Of a DNA stretch of 64,000 nt, positions 1 through 12,734 are shown one piece after another. The notes beneath the pieces were generated by a model that saw only the letters and a list, made by a program, of their open reading frames with translations, made no database searches and had not been told where the DNA came from. The translations under genes were made by a program, and so were the position numbers. How positions within the stretch are numbered: position 1 is the first letter of the stretch; the number at the start of each line of letters is the position of its first letter. The stretch spans positions 35,081,115-35,145,114 of the forward strand of contig NC_045138.2 in the NCBI RefSeq assembly GCF_008831285.2, written 5' to 3'. Source of the stretch: Nymphaea colorata. Lineage: Eukaryota > Streptophyta > Magnoliopsida > Nymphaeales > Nymphaeaceae.

Positions 1-2819
1 AGTACTGCATGCTTTTCATTGACTTTCCTTTTGTCCTACGCATAACCACCTAAAGCTAACCATTATACCAATGCATCTAGTTGGTCGTGTGTTGGTCGTG
101 TCAACCAGTCAGCCAATTTATTTCAATTGCATATAATTGACATTTTTAACTTGAGACTATCACATATCATTTACATCATATCCCTTCATCGCACTTGTCT
201 AGTATTGCATGTTTTTCATTGTCTTTCCTTTTCTCTTACGCATAACCTCTTAACACTGACTATTATACCGTTGAGCGCACTTGTCATGCATTGGTCGTGT
301 CAACCAGTCAGCCATTTCTTTCAATTGCGTCTAATTAACATTTTTAACTTCATCGAGAGCTTGCCGCTTCATCAAGATCATAGAGCAGTTCCGAGGTCTC
401 ACAGGACCGCTTTCCCTTTTGTTGAACAGGCTTCATCGTATCCTTTGCGCTCAACAGCAAACCACCACATATCATTTAAATCACATCCCTTGAGCGCACT
501 TATCTAGTATTGCATGCTTTTAATTGACTTTTCTCTTCTCTTACCCATAACCTCCTAAAGCTGACCATTATACCAATGCATCTAGTTGGTCTTGCGTTGG
601 TCATGTCAACCAGTCAGCCATTTATTTCAATTGCATCTAATTGACATTTTTAACTTCATCGAGGGCATGTCGCTACATCAAGATCATAGAGCAGTTCCGA
701 GGTCTTACAAGACTGCTTTCCCTTTTGTTGAACATGGTTCACCCTATCTTTTGTGCTCAAAATGAAACCATCACATATCATTTAAATTACATCCTTGAGC
801 GCACTTGTCTAGTATTGCATGCTTTTTATTGAATTTCCTTTTGTCCTATGCATAACCTCCTAAAGCTGACCATTATACCAACGCATCTAGTTGGCCATGC
901 GTTGGTCGTGTCAACCAGTCAACCATTTATTTCAATTTCATCAAATTGACATTTTTAACTTCTTCGAGGGCATGCCGATTCATCAAGATCATAGAGCAGC
1001 TCCGAGGTCTCACAGGACTGCTTTCCCTTTTGTTGAACAGGGTTCATTCTATCTTTTGTGCTCAAAATGAAACCATCACATATCATTTAAATAACATCCA
1101 TGGAGCGCACTTGTCTAGTGTTGCATGTTTTTCATTGACTTTCCTTTTCTCCTATGCATAACCACATAAAGCTGACCATTATACCAATGCATCTAGTTGG
1201 CCATGCGTTGGTCGTGTCAACTAGTCAACCATTTATTTCAATTGCATCTAATTGACATTTTTAACTTGATGGTGAGCATGTTGCTTCATCGGGGTCCTAG
1301 AGCACGTGTCCTTTTGTGTTACGCATATCCTCCAAAAGCTGACCATTATACCAATGCATCTAGTTGGTCATGCATTGGTCGTGTCAACCAGTCAGTCATT
1401 TATTTCAATGGCATTTAATTGACATTTTTAACTTTATGGTGGGCATGTTGCTTCATCAAGCTCCTAGAGCAGTTCCCAGGTCTCATAGGACTGTTTTCCG
1501 TCTTTGTGGTACGGGATTCATATTATCTTTTGCCCTCAACATGAGACGATGACAAATCATTTACGTCACATCCCATGGGCGCACTTGTGTAGTATTGCAT
1601 GCTTTTCATTGACATTCCTTTTGTCCTACGCATAACCAGCTAAAGCTGACCATTATACCAATGCATCTAGTTGGTCGTTTCAACCAGTCAGCCATTTATT
1701 TCAATTGCATCTAATTGACATTTAACTTTATGGTGGGCATGTTGCTTCATCAAAGTCCTAGAGCAGTTCCCAAGTCTCACAGGACTGCTTTTCCTCTTTG
1801 TTGTACGGGGTTCATCTTATCTATTTCCCTCAACATGAGACGATCACATATTATTTACATCACATCCCTTGAGCGCACTTCTCTAGTATTGCATGTTTTT
1901 CATTGACTTTCCTTTTGTCCTACGCATAACCACCTAAAGCTAACCATTATACCAATGCATCTAGTTGGTCGTGTGTTGGTCGTGTCAACCAATCAGCCAA
2001 TTTATTTCAATTGCATATAATTGACATTTTTAACTTGAGACTATCACATATCATTTACATCATATCCCTTCATCGCACTTGTCTAGTATTGCATGTTTTT
2101 CATTGTCTTTCCTTTTCTCTTACGCATAACCTCTTAACACTGACTATTATACCGTTGAGCGCACTTGTCATGCATTGGTCGTGTCAACCAGTCAGCCATT
2201 TCTTTCAATTGCGTCTAATTAACATTTTCAACTTCATCGAGAGCTTGCCGCTTCATCAAGATCATAGAGCAGTTCCGAGGTCTCACAGGACCGCTTTCCC
2301 TTTTGTTGAACAAGCTTCATCGTATCCTTTGCGCTCAACAGCAAACCACCACATATCATTTAAATCACATCCCTTGAGCGCACTTGTCTAGTATTGCATG
2401 CTTTTAATTGACTTTTCTCTTCTCTTACCCATAACCTCCTAAAGCTGACCATTATACCAATGCATCTAGTTGGTCTTGCGTTGGTCGTGTCAACCAGTCA
2501 GTCATTTATTTCAATTGCATCTAATTGACATTTTTAACTTCATCGAGGGCATGTCGCTACATCAAGATCATAGAGCAGTTCCGAGGTCTTACAAGACTGC
2601 TTTCCCTTTTGTTGAACATGGTTCACCCTATCTTTTGTGCTCAAAATGAAACCATCACATATCATTTAAATCACATCCTTGAGCGCACTTGTCTAGTATT
2701 GCATGCTTTTTATTGAATTTCCTTTTGTCCTATGCATAACCTCCTAAAGCTGACCATTATACCAATGCATCTAGTTGGCCATGCGTTGGTCGTGTCAACC
2801 AGTCAACCATTTATTTCAA
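1..2819 (+). repeat. Recent duplication inside the array at 1,884-bp offset
   Basis: Bases from about 1 to 935 recur almost unchanged at about 1885 to 2819, an exact offset of 1,884 bp, with only scattered single-base differences. Neighbouring units are clearly more diverged. Homology breaks near 936/2820, where one copy continues with a TTCTTCGAGG form and the other with a TTGATAGTGG form. This is a higher-order or recent segmental copy event (unequal exchange) superimposed on an older monomer array. Confidence 0.85.
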
Positions 2820-3802
2820 CTGCATCTAATTGACATTTTTAACTTGATAGTGGGCATGTTGCTTCGTCGAGATCCTAGAGGAGGTGTCCTTTTGTCTTAC
2901 GAATATCCTCCAAAAGTTGACCATTATACCAATGCATCTAGTTGGTAATGTATTGGTCGTGTCAACTAGTCAGCCATTTATTTCAATTGTATCAAATTAA
3001 CATTTTTAACTTGATTGTGGGCATGCTGCTTCATCAATATCATAGAGTAGTTCCGAGGTCTCACAAGACTGTTTTCCCTTTTGTTGTACATGGTTCATCC
3101 TATCTTTTGCGATCAAAATGAAACCATCACCTATCTCTTGAGCGCACTTGCCTAGTATTGAACGTTTTTCATTGCCTTTGGTTTTGCCATACGCATAAAC
3201 TCCTAAAGCAGAACATTGTACCAATGCATCTAGTTGGTCATGCGTTGGTCGTCTCAACCAGTCAGTCATTTATTTCAATTGCATCTAATTGACATTTTTA
3301 ACTTTATGGTGGGCATGTTGCTACATCAAGGTCCTAAAACAATTCCAAGGTTTCACAGGACTGCTTTCCCTTTTGTTGTACGGGGTTCATTATATCCTTT
3401 GCGCTCAAAATCAAACCATCACATCTCATTTAAATCACATCACTTGAGCGCACTTGTCTAGCATTGCATGTTTTTCATTAATTTTCCTTCTCTTACGTAT
3501 AACCTTTAAAACTGACCATTATACCGATGCACATAGTTGGTCATGGATTGGTCGTGTCAACCAGTCAGCCATTTCTTTCAATTGCATCTAATTAACATTT
3601 TTAAATTCATCGAGTGCATGCCGCTTCATCAAGATCAAAGAGCAGTTCCGAGGTCTCACAGGATTGCTTTCCCTTTTGTTTAACAGGGTTCATCCTATCT
3701 TTTGCGCTCAAAATGAAACCATCACATATCCTTTATATCGCATCCCTTGATCGCACTTGTCTAGTATTGCATGCTTTTCATTGACTTTCCTTTTGTCGTA
3801 TG

Positions 3803-3923
3803 CATAAACTCGTAAAGTTCACCATTATACCAATGCATCTAGTTGGCCATGCGTTGGTCGTGTTAAACTCGTAAAGTTCACCATTATACCAATGCATCTA
3901 GTTGGCCATGCGTTGGTCGTGTC
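3803..3923 (+). repeat. Local tandem duplication of ~61 bp within the array
   Basis: A stretch from TAAACTCGTAAAGTTCACC through GGCCATGCGTTGGTCGTGT occurs twice back to back (about 3803-3863 and 3864-3924). It covers the end of one unit and the landmark of the next. The second copy then continues normally into CAACCAGTCAGCC. This is a simple replication-slippage or unequal-exchange event. Confidence 0.8.
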
Positions 3924-4340
3924 AACCAGTCAGCCATTTATTTCAATTGCATCTAATTGACATTTTTAACTTGATGGTGGGCATGTAGCTTCATCGGGGT
4001 CTTAGAGCACTTGCCCTTTTGTCTTAGGCATATCCTCCAAAAGCTGACCATTATACCAATGCATGTAGTTGGTCATGCATTGGTCGTGTCAACCAGTCAG
4101 CCATTTATTTCAATTGCATCTAATTAAATTTTTAACTTGATTGTGAGCATGCTGCTTCATCAATATCATAAAGCAGTTCCGAGGTCTCACAAGACTGTTT
4201 TCCCTTTTGTTGTACATGATTCATCGTATCTTTTGCGGTCAAAATGAAACCATCACATATCATTTGAATCACATCCCATGAGCGCACTTGTCTAGTATTG
4301 CACGTTTTTCATTGACTTTCCTTTTGTCATACGCATAAAC

Positions 4341-4452
4341 TCGAGTTCTAGCACACGAAAGTCGAAGTATATTCTTTATTCGACACAAACTGTGTTTTTT
4401 TGAGGATCCGCCGTGATGATGAGAGAGATTTCTGCATATCCACCCGAATCGA
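4341..4452. other. Foreign ~110-bp insert replacing part of an array unit
   Basis: Within an otherwise regular unit, the expected TCCTAAAGCTGACCATTATACC segment is absent. In its place lies a sequence seen nowhere else in the array, starting near CGAGTTCTAGCACACG and ending near CCCGAATCGAGC, after which the unit resumes at ATGCATCTAGTTGG. I see no terminal inverted repeats or target duplication, so it may be filler from double-strand-break repair. Confidence 0.6.
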
Positions 4453-7400
4453 GCATGCATCTAGTTGGCCATGTGTTGATCGACTCAACCAGTCAGCCAT
4501 TTATTTCAATTGCATCTAATTGACATTTTTAACTTTATGGTGGGCATGTTGCTTCATCAAGGACCTAAAACAGTTCCAAGGTTTCACAAGACTGCTTTTC
4601 CTTTTGTTGTACGGGGTTCATTATATCTTTTGCGATCAAAATGAAACCATCACAGCTCATTTAAATCACATCCCTTGAGCGCAGTTGTCTAGCATTGCAT
4701 GTTTTTTATTGATTTTTTTACGTATAACCTCTAAAACTGACCATTATACCGATGCACATAGTTGGTCATGCATTGGTCGTGTCCACCAGTTAGCCATTTC
4801 TTTCAATTGCATCTAATTAACATTTTTAACTTCATCGAGGGCATGCCGCTTCATCAAGATCAAAGATAAGTTTTGAGGTCTCACAGCACTGTTTTCCCTT
4901 TTGTTGAACAGGGTTCATCCTATCTTTTGCGCTCAAAATCAAACCATCACATATCATTTCAATCACATCCCTTGATCGCACTTGTCTAGTATTGCATGCT
5001 TTTCATTGACTTTCCTCTTGTCGTATGCATAAACTCGTAAAGCTCACCATTATACCAATGCATCTAGTTGGCCATGTGTTGGTCGTGTCAACCGGTCAGC
5101 CATTTATTTCAATTGCATTTAATTTACATTTTTAACTTGATGGTGGGCATGTTGCTTCATCGGGGTCCTAGAGCACTTGTCCTTTTGTCTTACGCATATC
5201 CTCCAAAAGCTGACCATTATACCAATGCATATAGTTGGTCATGCATTGGTAGTGTCAACCAATCAGTCATTTATTTCAATTGCATCTAATTAACATTTTT
5301 AACTTATCGTGGGCATGCTGCTTCATCAATATCCTAGAGCAGTTATGAGGTCTCACAGGACTGCATTCTCTTTGGTTGTACAGGGTTCATCCTATCTTTT
5401 ACGATCAAAATGAAACCATCACATATCATTTGAATTACATCCCTTGAGCGCACTTGTCTAGTATTGCATGCTTTCATTGACTTTCCTTTTGGCATACGCA
5501 TAACCTCATAAAGCTGACCATTGTACCAATGCATCTAGTTGGCCATGCGTTGGTCGTGTCAACCAGTCAGCCATTTATTTCAATTGCATCTAATTGACAT
5601 TTTTAACTTTATGGTGGGCATGTTGCTTCATCAAGGTCCTAAAGCAGTTCCAAGGTTTCACAGGACTGCTTTCCCTTTTGTTGTACGAGGTTCATCATAT
5701 CTTTTGCGATCAAAATGAAACCATCACATATCATTTAAATCACATCCCTTGAGCGCACTTTAAGTTATATGTGTCGCTCTTTCTTGCCAAGACAATGAAG
5801 CATGATGAACACTATTGTGAATAACAAAGTCTAATTTTGTTTATCACTATTTGTCAAGAATGTGCTTCCACATGCAGTATCCGCTAGTTCCCACTACAAC
5901 AAACATCGTTCATTGATTTCAATCAATATTTTGTCTTACCTTTCATTATAAAAGAAACAAACATATCTTAAAGGCATCATATCCAAAACTCTGATATGCA
6001 CCTTATATCATATTTTAAGATAAAATTCATCAAAGGAAGACAAGGTTCCTCAGGACATAACATAATAAAGTACAAAAGATATAGTGACAATAGTTTGCCA
6101 AATAATCACGACTGTATCGTGACATAATACTATAAATCATAATAGAATTTGCACCTTTCCAAAATGAACAACTGCCAAAGCAGTTGGAACATATAAGAAA
6201 TTGAAATCCAAGGATAAAAACGGTTCCTAGAACATAAAGTACAAGTTTAGTGATCCTCAAAAAAGGAAACAAGTGAACCAGAACTTGGTCATCTGTGCAC
6301 ATGAGCAATGTTTTTAAAGTTTAAACCCATTGACCCAGGATTCAACCAGGAATTAATTAAGTCATGACTCTGCAGTTTGACTCAGGAAGCAGTGAAAAAA
6401 AAACCACTGAGCAAGGAAGAGCATATTTTAATGCTCTTCATTCAAGCCAAGGAATGTGATTCTTCAAATTGGCTAACAAAATGGATGGTTCAAACATTGA
6501 CAGGTCAGAAACTTAGAAATAAGTGCATAACAATATTAAAGTATAGCACAGTGCTTTAGCTCATCCTTATAGGAGTTCAGCAGCAATTAACAGAATGCCA
6601 CATACAGAAATAGCTCGTTGAAACAGCCATGAGATGCAAAGCAAGGAAAAAACTAACCTGATGGACCTGTCATGATAGAAATCATTAACCTTCAAGGCAT
6701 GAGTCAAGTTTCTAGTTAGTCCACCTGAAGCACCAATATTTGCACCAGCATATTCTTTATAAGGAAATGAACAAGGTGCCCACTGCAGCAACAAGCATCT
6801 CAACACGGATGAGGAAATTTTGAAAATCAGCAGCTTCTTCAGCGAATCAGCAGTCTTTATGAAACGAGACTTGGCAGCTAGAAAGACCATAACACCCTGA
6901 AAGCAAGACATGCCAACACGTTCTTAGTTACAATTGTTCAAACTAAACCTTTTCCAAGTAGTTATACTCTTTATAAAGAGATGAAAGTTTACTTCAGATT
7001 TTCAACCATTTCAAGTTTAAGTCAAACCCATTGCTGAAGGAAATACCGAAGGAATTTTTTTTGCCAGACAACTCAGCAGATCTAGGATTATAATGGAACA
7101 TAAGTATCTTATTGCCCCCAAATGAAAAGCCAACTTGGATGCACTTTTGTGTTCGTTGCTCCCAGCTCATCAAGAATCCATGGTGTTACTGACTGCAGCA
7201 CAAGAGTAGTGCACTCTATATAGTCAAAAGTATTGGGAAGGCCTAGGAAATGGACCTTCAAAAAGGACTAGGTGGGGCAAAGCAGGCCAAAAAGAAAGAG
7301 AATAAAAACAAAGAAGAGTATAAGTCAGGGAAAAGAAGAAGAAGAAAAAATTAAAAAAGGGCCAGTGACACTACCATTTACACCAACAATTCACATGTTT

Positions 7401-7586
7401 CATCACCTTTTGGATGCATTACAATCCCCAACAATGTAGTAAGTTAGACAAATATGCTGTCAAAAGACTTTCTAAACAAGAAAGCCCAACATGCAACTTC
7501 CTAAAATTTTGAAAAATTTTCCCCACCAAACTATATATGATGTGAAGACTTCCAAAGGTACCATGTTGCTAGAACTTCTTCAAAGA

Positions 7587-7587
<1 letters not shown>

Positions 7588-7627
<40 letters not shown>
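7588..7627. repeat. (CT)n microsatellite
   Basis: An uninterrupted CT dinucleotide run of about 40 bp in non-coding sequence. Confidence 0.9.
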
Positions 7628-7629
<2 letters not shown>

Positions 7630-9003
7630 AAAAGGAAGCTTTTTCTCTAATGAAAGAACTAAAAGGTATCTTTTCCCAGATCTTAGAAAAATGATTTTGC
7701 AGATGGATTCTCTCTGCTTATGATTTTGTAACTATTTGACTGCAATTAAATTTTGACATGATGTTTCAAGAATCACTTGGACTTCAACATATCAACAAAA
7801 TGTAAAGCAAAGTTGGTAATTTTTCACAACAAAAATACTCGATGGCTCTTATTACAGAACTGCTATACTCTGCCTTCAGGCTAGTGTAACTTCCAGTTCC
7901 ACTCGTGATTCCAAGTCCAATTTCATGCTTCATCTTTTGGTTACGAACACTGAACAGCTAATTGAAATAGAGGATGTTCAAACAATGTACAGGATACAAC
8001 ACTGATGGACGGAGAGAGGCAAAGCTTTCCTTATCTTCATACCTATTTCTGTGCTTTCATTGGTCATGGAGAAAGGGAATAGCATGATCTTTTCCATGAA
8101 TTTTCTACTATGAGAATCATGGAATCTTTGATCATCATGCTACTAAGAGAGTCATCGACATGTACACATATGCACACAAGAGAGTGTGCTCAAATAGCAA
8201 AACTTCTCTCTCCTTGGACAATTTTGCAGTGATAGATTTGTTTGGTATTTGGATATATCTAGCCGATATGATTTCTTTCACAAGTAAAAAAGACAAGCCA
8301 AGAACAATAACCTATGACGTTCTCCAAGTAGATACACACCCATCAAGAGGTATGGCAGGAAAGCAGCATGTCATGAGACACCACAATGGTTTCAAAACTC
8401 TTACCATTTAAACTCAATACAACAGCACCGGGGCCTCCCACCCATGCAAGGCAAAGTGAAAGGAAATTGTAAATGACCCTGCTTCATACCTGGAAGCACA
8501 GAAAATCCAGTTAAAATTCCAGAATGCATGTATAATATAAAGCATATCATATAGCATACATGCTTAGAACATATACTTCAATTTATGTTAGTGATCAGTG
8601 AACTGATGGGATGATGATACAAGCACAAAACGTGATAAAGTTCATGAGGACCTAAAACAAGTACCAGCCAAAAGAAGAACCACATAAAGTTTTAACTTTT
8701 AAAAGACTGATTATTCTAGGACACTTATATAAATGATGCTCTAAAGAATGATCATCATCAATATAGAATATCAAAAGAATCAAATGCCAAGACCATAGAA
8801 CAGATGCTCCACTTCCACTGCTGCCTGAGTGAAATGTAGTCCTTCTCAGGCCTGCATTTGTTCTTCCTGTCCAAAGGATGCCAGGAACTGCAGATTCCGT
8901 TCCTAGCATCTCTCTTTCTCACGGTTTTATCTATAGTACAAGATGTACTAGAAAGGCACATGGTAAGCTTAAATGTCTTTCTCATTCAATTCAGATCTGA
9001 GCA

Positions 9004-9006
<3 letters not shown>

Positions 9007-9041
<35 letters not shown>

Positions 9042-9062
9042 TCTCTGTCTCTCCCTCTCTCT
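9007..9062. repeat. Interrupted (CT)n microsatellite
   Basis: CT repeats with a few interruptions (CACT, GTCT, CCCT). It produces a spurious SLSLSL-rich open frame on the plus strand. Confidence 0.85.
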
Positions 9063-9716
9063 ATAACTCACGTACAACGAACTGCCAAAAAAACACTACC
9101 AATCTAAGTGTCCAAGAAAACTCTGTGGTCACAAATGTGGTCTTTGCTTTTTCTGGCCAGGAAGTGACGTTCAAAGGTTTCTGAAGAATATCTTTTGGCG
9201 AATAAAATATATGTACAATATGTGTGATATATTTTTTAGTTTATTATAACATTGATATGATACATATAACATGTATAATAATGTCTATGTGTGTATAAAA
9301 CGAAAACTTAAAAATGAAAATTTTAGTAATATGTTCCCTACAATTACATTATTAGTACGCCCGTTTTTCTGTAATATAGTAAATTATGGTAATGGACTAT
9401 AGAGTGTATGTGTTGTGTGACTTTGTAGACATGGTCATTACTTTGTATACATGAATGACTCCATCAAACCCTGGGACTAGGCTAACTTGGCCAAAACTCT
9501 ACTGTCACGGCCAAAACTTGGATCACTCAGCCTGGTCATGCAAAGCCAAGTCTTCCCATTTCCTGATTCTTCCATTTTATTGACCAGATTGGAGATTAAG
9601 CTACCAGGTCTCAGACAACTCAGTTGATTCGATCAAGTTATTAAACATGTATAAAAAATCAAGACAAAGATGAATTACAATCCTACACGATTAAAACAAG
9701 ACAAGGAAGAGATAAC

Positions 9717-11200
9717 CTCATTCACTTGAACACAATTTGTGATGCGCTTAGCTCTACCAGCGACTGCAAAGTCCCCCTTGTTTCGTCAACATGAACCTAT
9801 AGATAGATAACTGATTGCATGTAACTATGAGCTTTAATGGAATTGATCAAAAGAAAATGCCTAGAAAAAACAGACTTAAGTTTTACCTCTTCAGGTGCAA
9901 CAGTACAGATAATGGAAGTCTTTGCATTGCCACCAAGAGCAGGCTGAAGAATTGCGGTGAGCTTGCTATCCCTGTAAGGAATATGTCCTCTGCAAAGATG
10001 ATATACCAGTGAGAAATTAGAGTCCTAATAATTATACCGCTAACAATGAAAATTTAATAGGACAAAGGGCTACCTATACCAGACCTTTTCCTAACACCAC
10101 TATCACTAAGTCTGTTGATAATATTAACAAGGGCCATTAAGCTTTTATTTTTGTATTTTCCTTCCTTCAAACGTATGCCACCAGCACCAGTCTGTGAATA
10201 GGCTCTGAACCAGCCAAATCTACCAAATTCTGGAAAAAAGAAAAAGGTTTGTATTTTAAACATCCGATATACTCTAAATCAAAAAAGAAATACTAAGAAC
10301 TATTATGATCCCATATGCCATCATAGGAAACATATAGAAGATAGTTTCCAGAAGTGTGCTAGATCAGAAACCAAAACAAAGACACAGATAGCATCTTCAT
10401 CCCCAAATGCCACAGATTCTTCCCCTCAGCTTTCTATAACCTAAATTGAATCTCAACATTAACCTCCATGGAGAAAGTGTGGAAAGAGCTAATTATTAAC
10501 CTCCACGAAACTATGATCTAATCTCAACATTAACCTAGATCATTGATTTTTTCATTATAAACCACCACATATGAAACCCGAATCAAAAATTCACGATTGT
10601 TGTCTAGTTTCAGAAACACAAGCAAACATCAGAAGAGAGATCACCAATCTACCATTTTAAATGTTGGTCTTTATAGCATTCTAGCAGTTATTCGTGCGAA
10701 AAACCAACATGACTACTAATTGAATATGCCGAAAAACTTTCTTGGACAGCCAGATGGATAGCTCCTGGATTATTTGAAGAACCTTACATTGTGAAAGTTT
10801 TCCACTGCTGGTCTACCCATATGCGAAAACAGTTCCTGCAAGAATTGGGTACCACTTTTTAGAAGAGTCAAACAGCGAAGCTCTCAGGCATGAGATTTCC
10901 TAAATAACCAAAACTAGTGTTGTTTGCGCTCGCAGCAGTTCAAACAATGATTGAGATCACAACGAAGTTACAAAGGAAACGCGGATGTGAACATGACCAA
11001 AATCGTCCAATCCTTGACAATACTAAAAGAACAAAACTGATTCAAGAGGTACCATTGAATCCGTTGACTGCCGCTTGGTTGACATCCTTCGTATAGCGCT
11101 CATAAACCCTCAAGTTCGTGCAAGTCTCGTCGAACACTTCATCTGCACAGTCAGACCAAGAGCTTGCACTGTAAGAGTGAACCGCAGAGAAGAGAAGAAC
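9717..11200 (-). pseudogene. Kinesin motor-domain pseudogene (kinesin-7-like)
   Basis: Five exon blocks on the minus strand match an ordered kinesin motor: 11053-11200 (contains VFDETCTNLRVYERYTKDV and ends NGFNG), ~10716-10835 (P-loop region GTVFAYG*TSSGK), 10085-10229 (switch II LVDLAGSE, then TGAGGIRLKEG and KNKSLMAL), 9887-9989 ([32 protein letters not shown]-type block) and 9717-9796 (VDETRGTLQ, then RAKRITNCVQVNE). Introns between most of them keep GT/AG borders (for example 10836-11052). Lesions: TAG in place of Gln in the P-loop (10813-10815), one base missing from the A-run after GK (~10798), TAA at 10784-10786, a frameshift after LAVQE (~10742), one base missing between LAGSE and TGAGG, and one base missing after TLQ (~9761). 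About 100 residues between P-loop and switch II, including the SSRSH region, are absent, as are the N-terminal start and the tail. Plant kinesins move along microtubules; this copy cannot make a motor. Family is certain; the subfamily is inferred from the block wording. Confidence 0.9.
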
Positions 11201-11280
11201 CTGCAGGACGGGAGGGCAAAAGGAGTTTAGCGAAAGCGAAGGAGACGCCTGAAATGGGACCAGAACAGTGCGATCGTTAA
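11201..11280. other. Unduplicated sequence upstream of the kinesin relic
   Basis: Short segment between the first recognisable kinesin exon (acceptor AG at 11201-11202 on the minus strand) and the start of the 3.5-kb duplicated block at 11281. No N-terminal kinesin exon was recognised here or further to the right. Confidence 0.4.
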
Positions 11281-12670
11281 ACGTACTTGTAGGGTTCTGT
11301 AGAATGTAAGAAAAAGATTGACCGACCGATCGATCACTACGCGGTGAAATCAAGAACAATGATGGACGGTGAACTCTCTCTGGAAACCTCTCTATTGCCC
11401 TCGATCTCCGAACGGTCTTCTGTTTGTCGGCTTTCGATGGACCGATAGATCGACGATCGAGGGCCGAGGCCGATCGAACTCTTCTCCACTTCGCTCCTCT
11501 GTCTGTCGACCTTTTAGATGCCCCCCTTCCCTTCCAAGCAGTGGACCTAGCGATCGAACAGCATTGTTCTTGTGGGTCGAAAAATACCCTAATGAGAGCA
11601 GAAAAACAGAAAGAGCGAATGGAGGAGGGAGGAAACTTAGTCTTACTCTACCACCAGAGGCAAGTGGAGACTCTGGTCCAGCGGGAGGATGATGAATAGG
11701 AGCTGCTGCTCGCAATTCCTAATGATGAACTGCGGCAACCCACGCCTGCAATCTGCATCCTTCTTCCATCGTCGCTGCCATCGAGGATCCAGCCTCGCTC
11801 CGTGAGAGAGAGAGGGTGTGCTTTCCTTCCCTGGAACTAGCGGGAAAAAGAAAAGCCTTGTTGAAACAGTAACCGTTGAGAAGTTGCGTTTCTTGAACTT
11901 TATAACTGAATATTTGCATAACTCAAATCCTGTTGCCGCGCGGCTAATTCCCTCCCCAAGCAATAAAAAAAATCCGGCATAATGCCTTATTTTTCATTCA
12001 TTAATTAATGAGTTAACGATAATAAGTGTGAGAATATCAATGGATGAGATTTGAAGATGATGTATCTTTACATCTAATTTATTGGATATTCACTTGTTTA
12101 AATTCAACTTCAAAATCAAAGTGAATGTATATATTATATTTGAATCTGACTTTTATTGTCACAATTAAACCCGAGCTAGGATCCACTTTTAAATTCATAA
12201 CCACGTCTATTTAAAATTATGATATGCTCCGAACTAGTTTCAAGTTATATGGATGTTCGATATAGGAAATTTTATCTAATGTTTATTATCCAGGCATATA
12301 CTTTTTTAAGACAACTCTAGTCGAATATCATTTCTTAAAATTGAATCAAAAACCCATATTTTCCTGATCGAATGAATTTTTTTCTTCATATTCGGCAGAT
12401 TTAAAGCAGTGTAGCCGGATATCAGATCCAAATTCAAATGTCGGGTCATGAGATTCGGGTCATTATTGCTTCAAATGACGTCTTAGGCCTAAGCATATTC
12501 TAGTAATCCTTGTTGCTTGGATCAGAATCTATGGGCTGATTCCCTCTATTTTTATTTTTAAATCAATTTAAAATATTTTAAACTATTTTTTAATTTAATT
12601 AAGAAGTTAGCCCATCTCCATCTATATTTCATTCCCATGATTTCAGAAATTTGAGAAATAATGTGTCAAC

Positions 12671-12734
<64 letters not shown>

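Larger units (their letters stand above)
1..5760. repeat. Satellite-like tandem array of ~300-bp units (about 21 landmark copies)
   Basis: The landmark CAACCAGTCAGCC, or a close variant, recurs about 21 times, near 109, 298, 605, 910, 1215, 1384, 1680, 1984, 2184, 2490, 2797, 2960, 3256, 3555, 3920, 4088, 4483, 4780, 5088, 5255 and 5550. It is always preceded by ATGCATCTAGTTGG-type sequence and followed by TTTATTTCAATTGCATCTAA. Full units run about 300 bp. Shorter units of about 170 bp (for example 1215 to 1384, 2797 to 2960, 3920 to 4088, 5088 to 5255) lack the block between 'CCTAGAGCA' and 'CACTTGTCC'. The array enters from the left window edge and stops abruptly after GAGCGCACTT near 5760. 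Short open frames in it are shared between copies and look non-coding. I do not recognise the satellite family. Confidence 0.93.
5761..9716. other. AT-rich stretch without a recognisable gene
   Basis: No protein family is recognised on either strand. On the minus strand, sequence around 6650-6905 has intron-like signals (a CTGCAG acceptor-like site and GTTAG donor-like sites) around short open blocks, which could be exons of an unidentified or decayed gene upstream of the kinesin relic. CT microsatellites lie at about 7589-7626 and 9007-9062. Confidence 0.45.

Noticed and set aside
127-3461. Several open frames of 60-126 codons, some repeated identically 1,884 bp apart, within the array
   Set aside because: They are copies of the tandem repeat in different frames, with no family resemblance; the identity follows from DNA duplication.
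1-5760. Array considered as a CRISPR-like repeat-spacer structure
   Set aside because: Units are long, imperfect and contiguous without unique spacers, and the genome is a plant's.
9717-11200. Kinesin considered as a functional gene with alternative splicing around the stops
   Set aside because: Stops and frameshifts lie inside indispensable motor motifs, and the central exons are missing.
11369-11963. Overlapping frames of about 66-107 codons on both strands (and the same set at 14992-15586)
   Set aside because: They overlap one another on both strands, lack motifs, and are duplicated only because the block is present twice.
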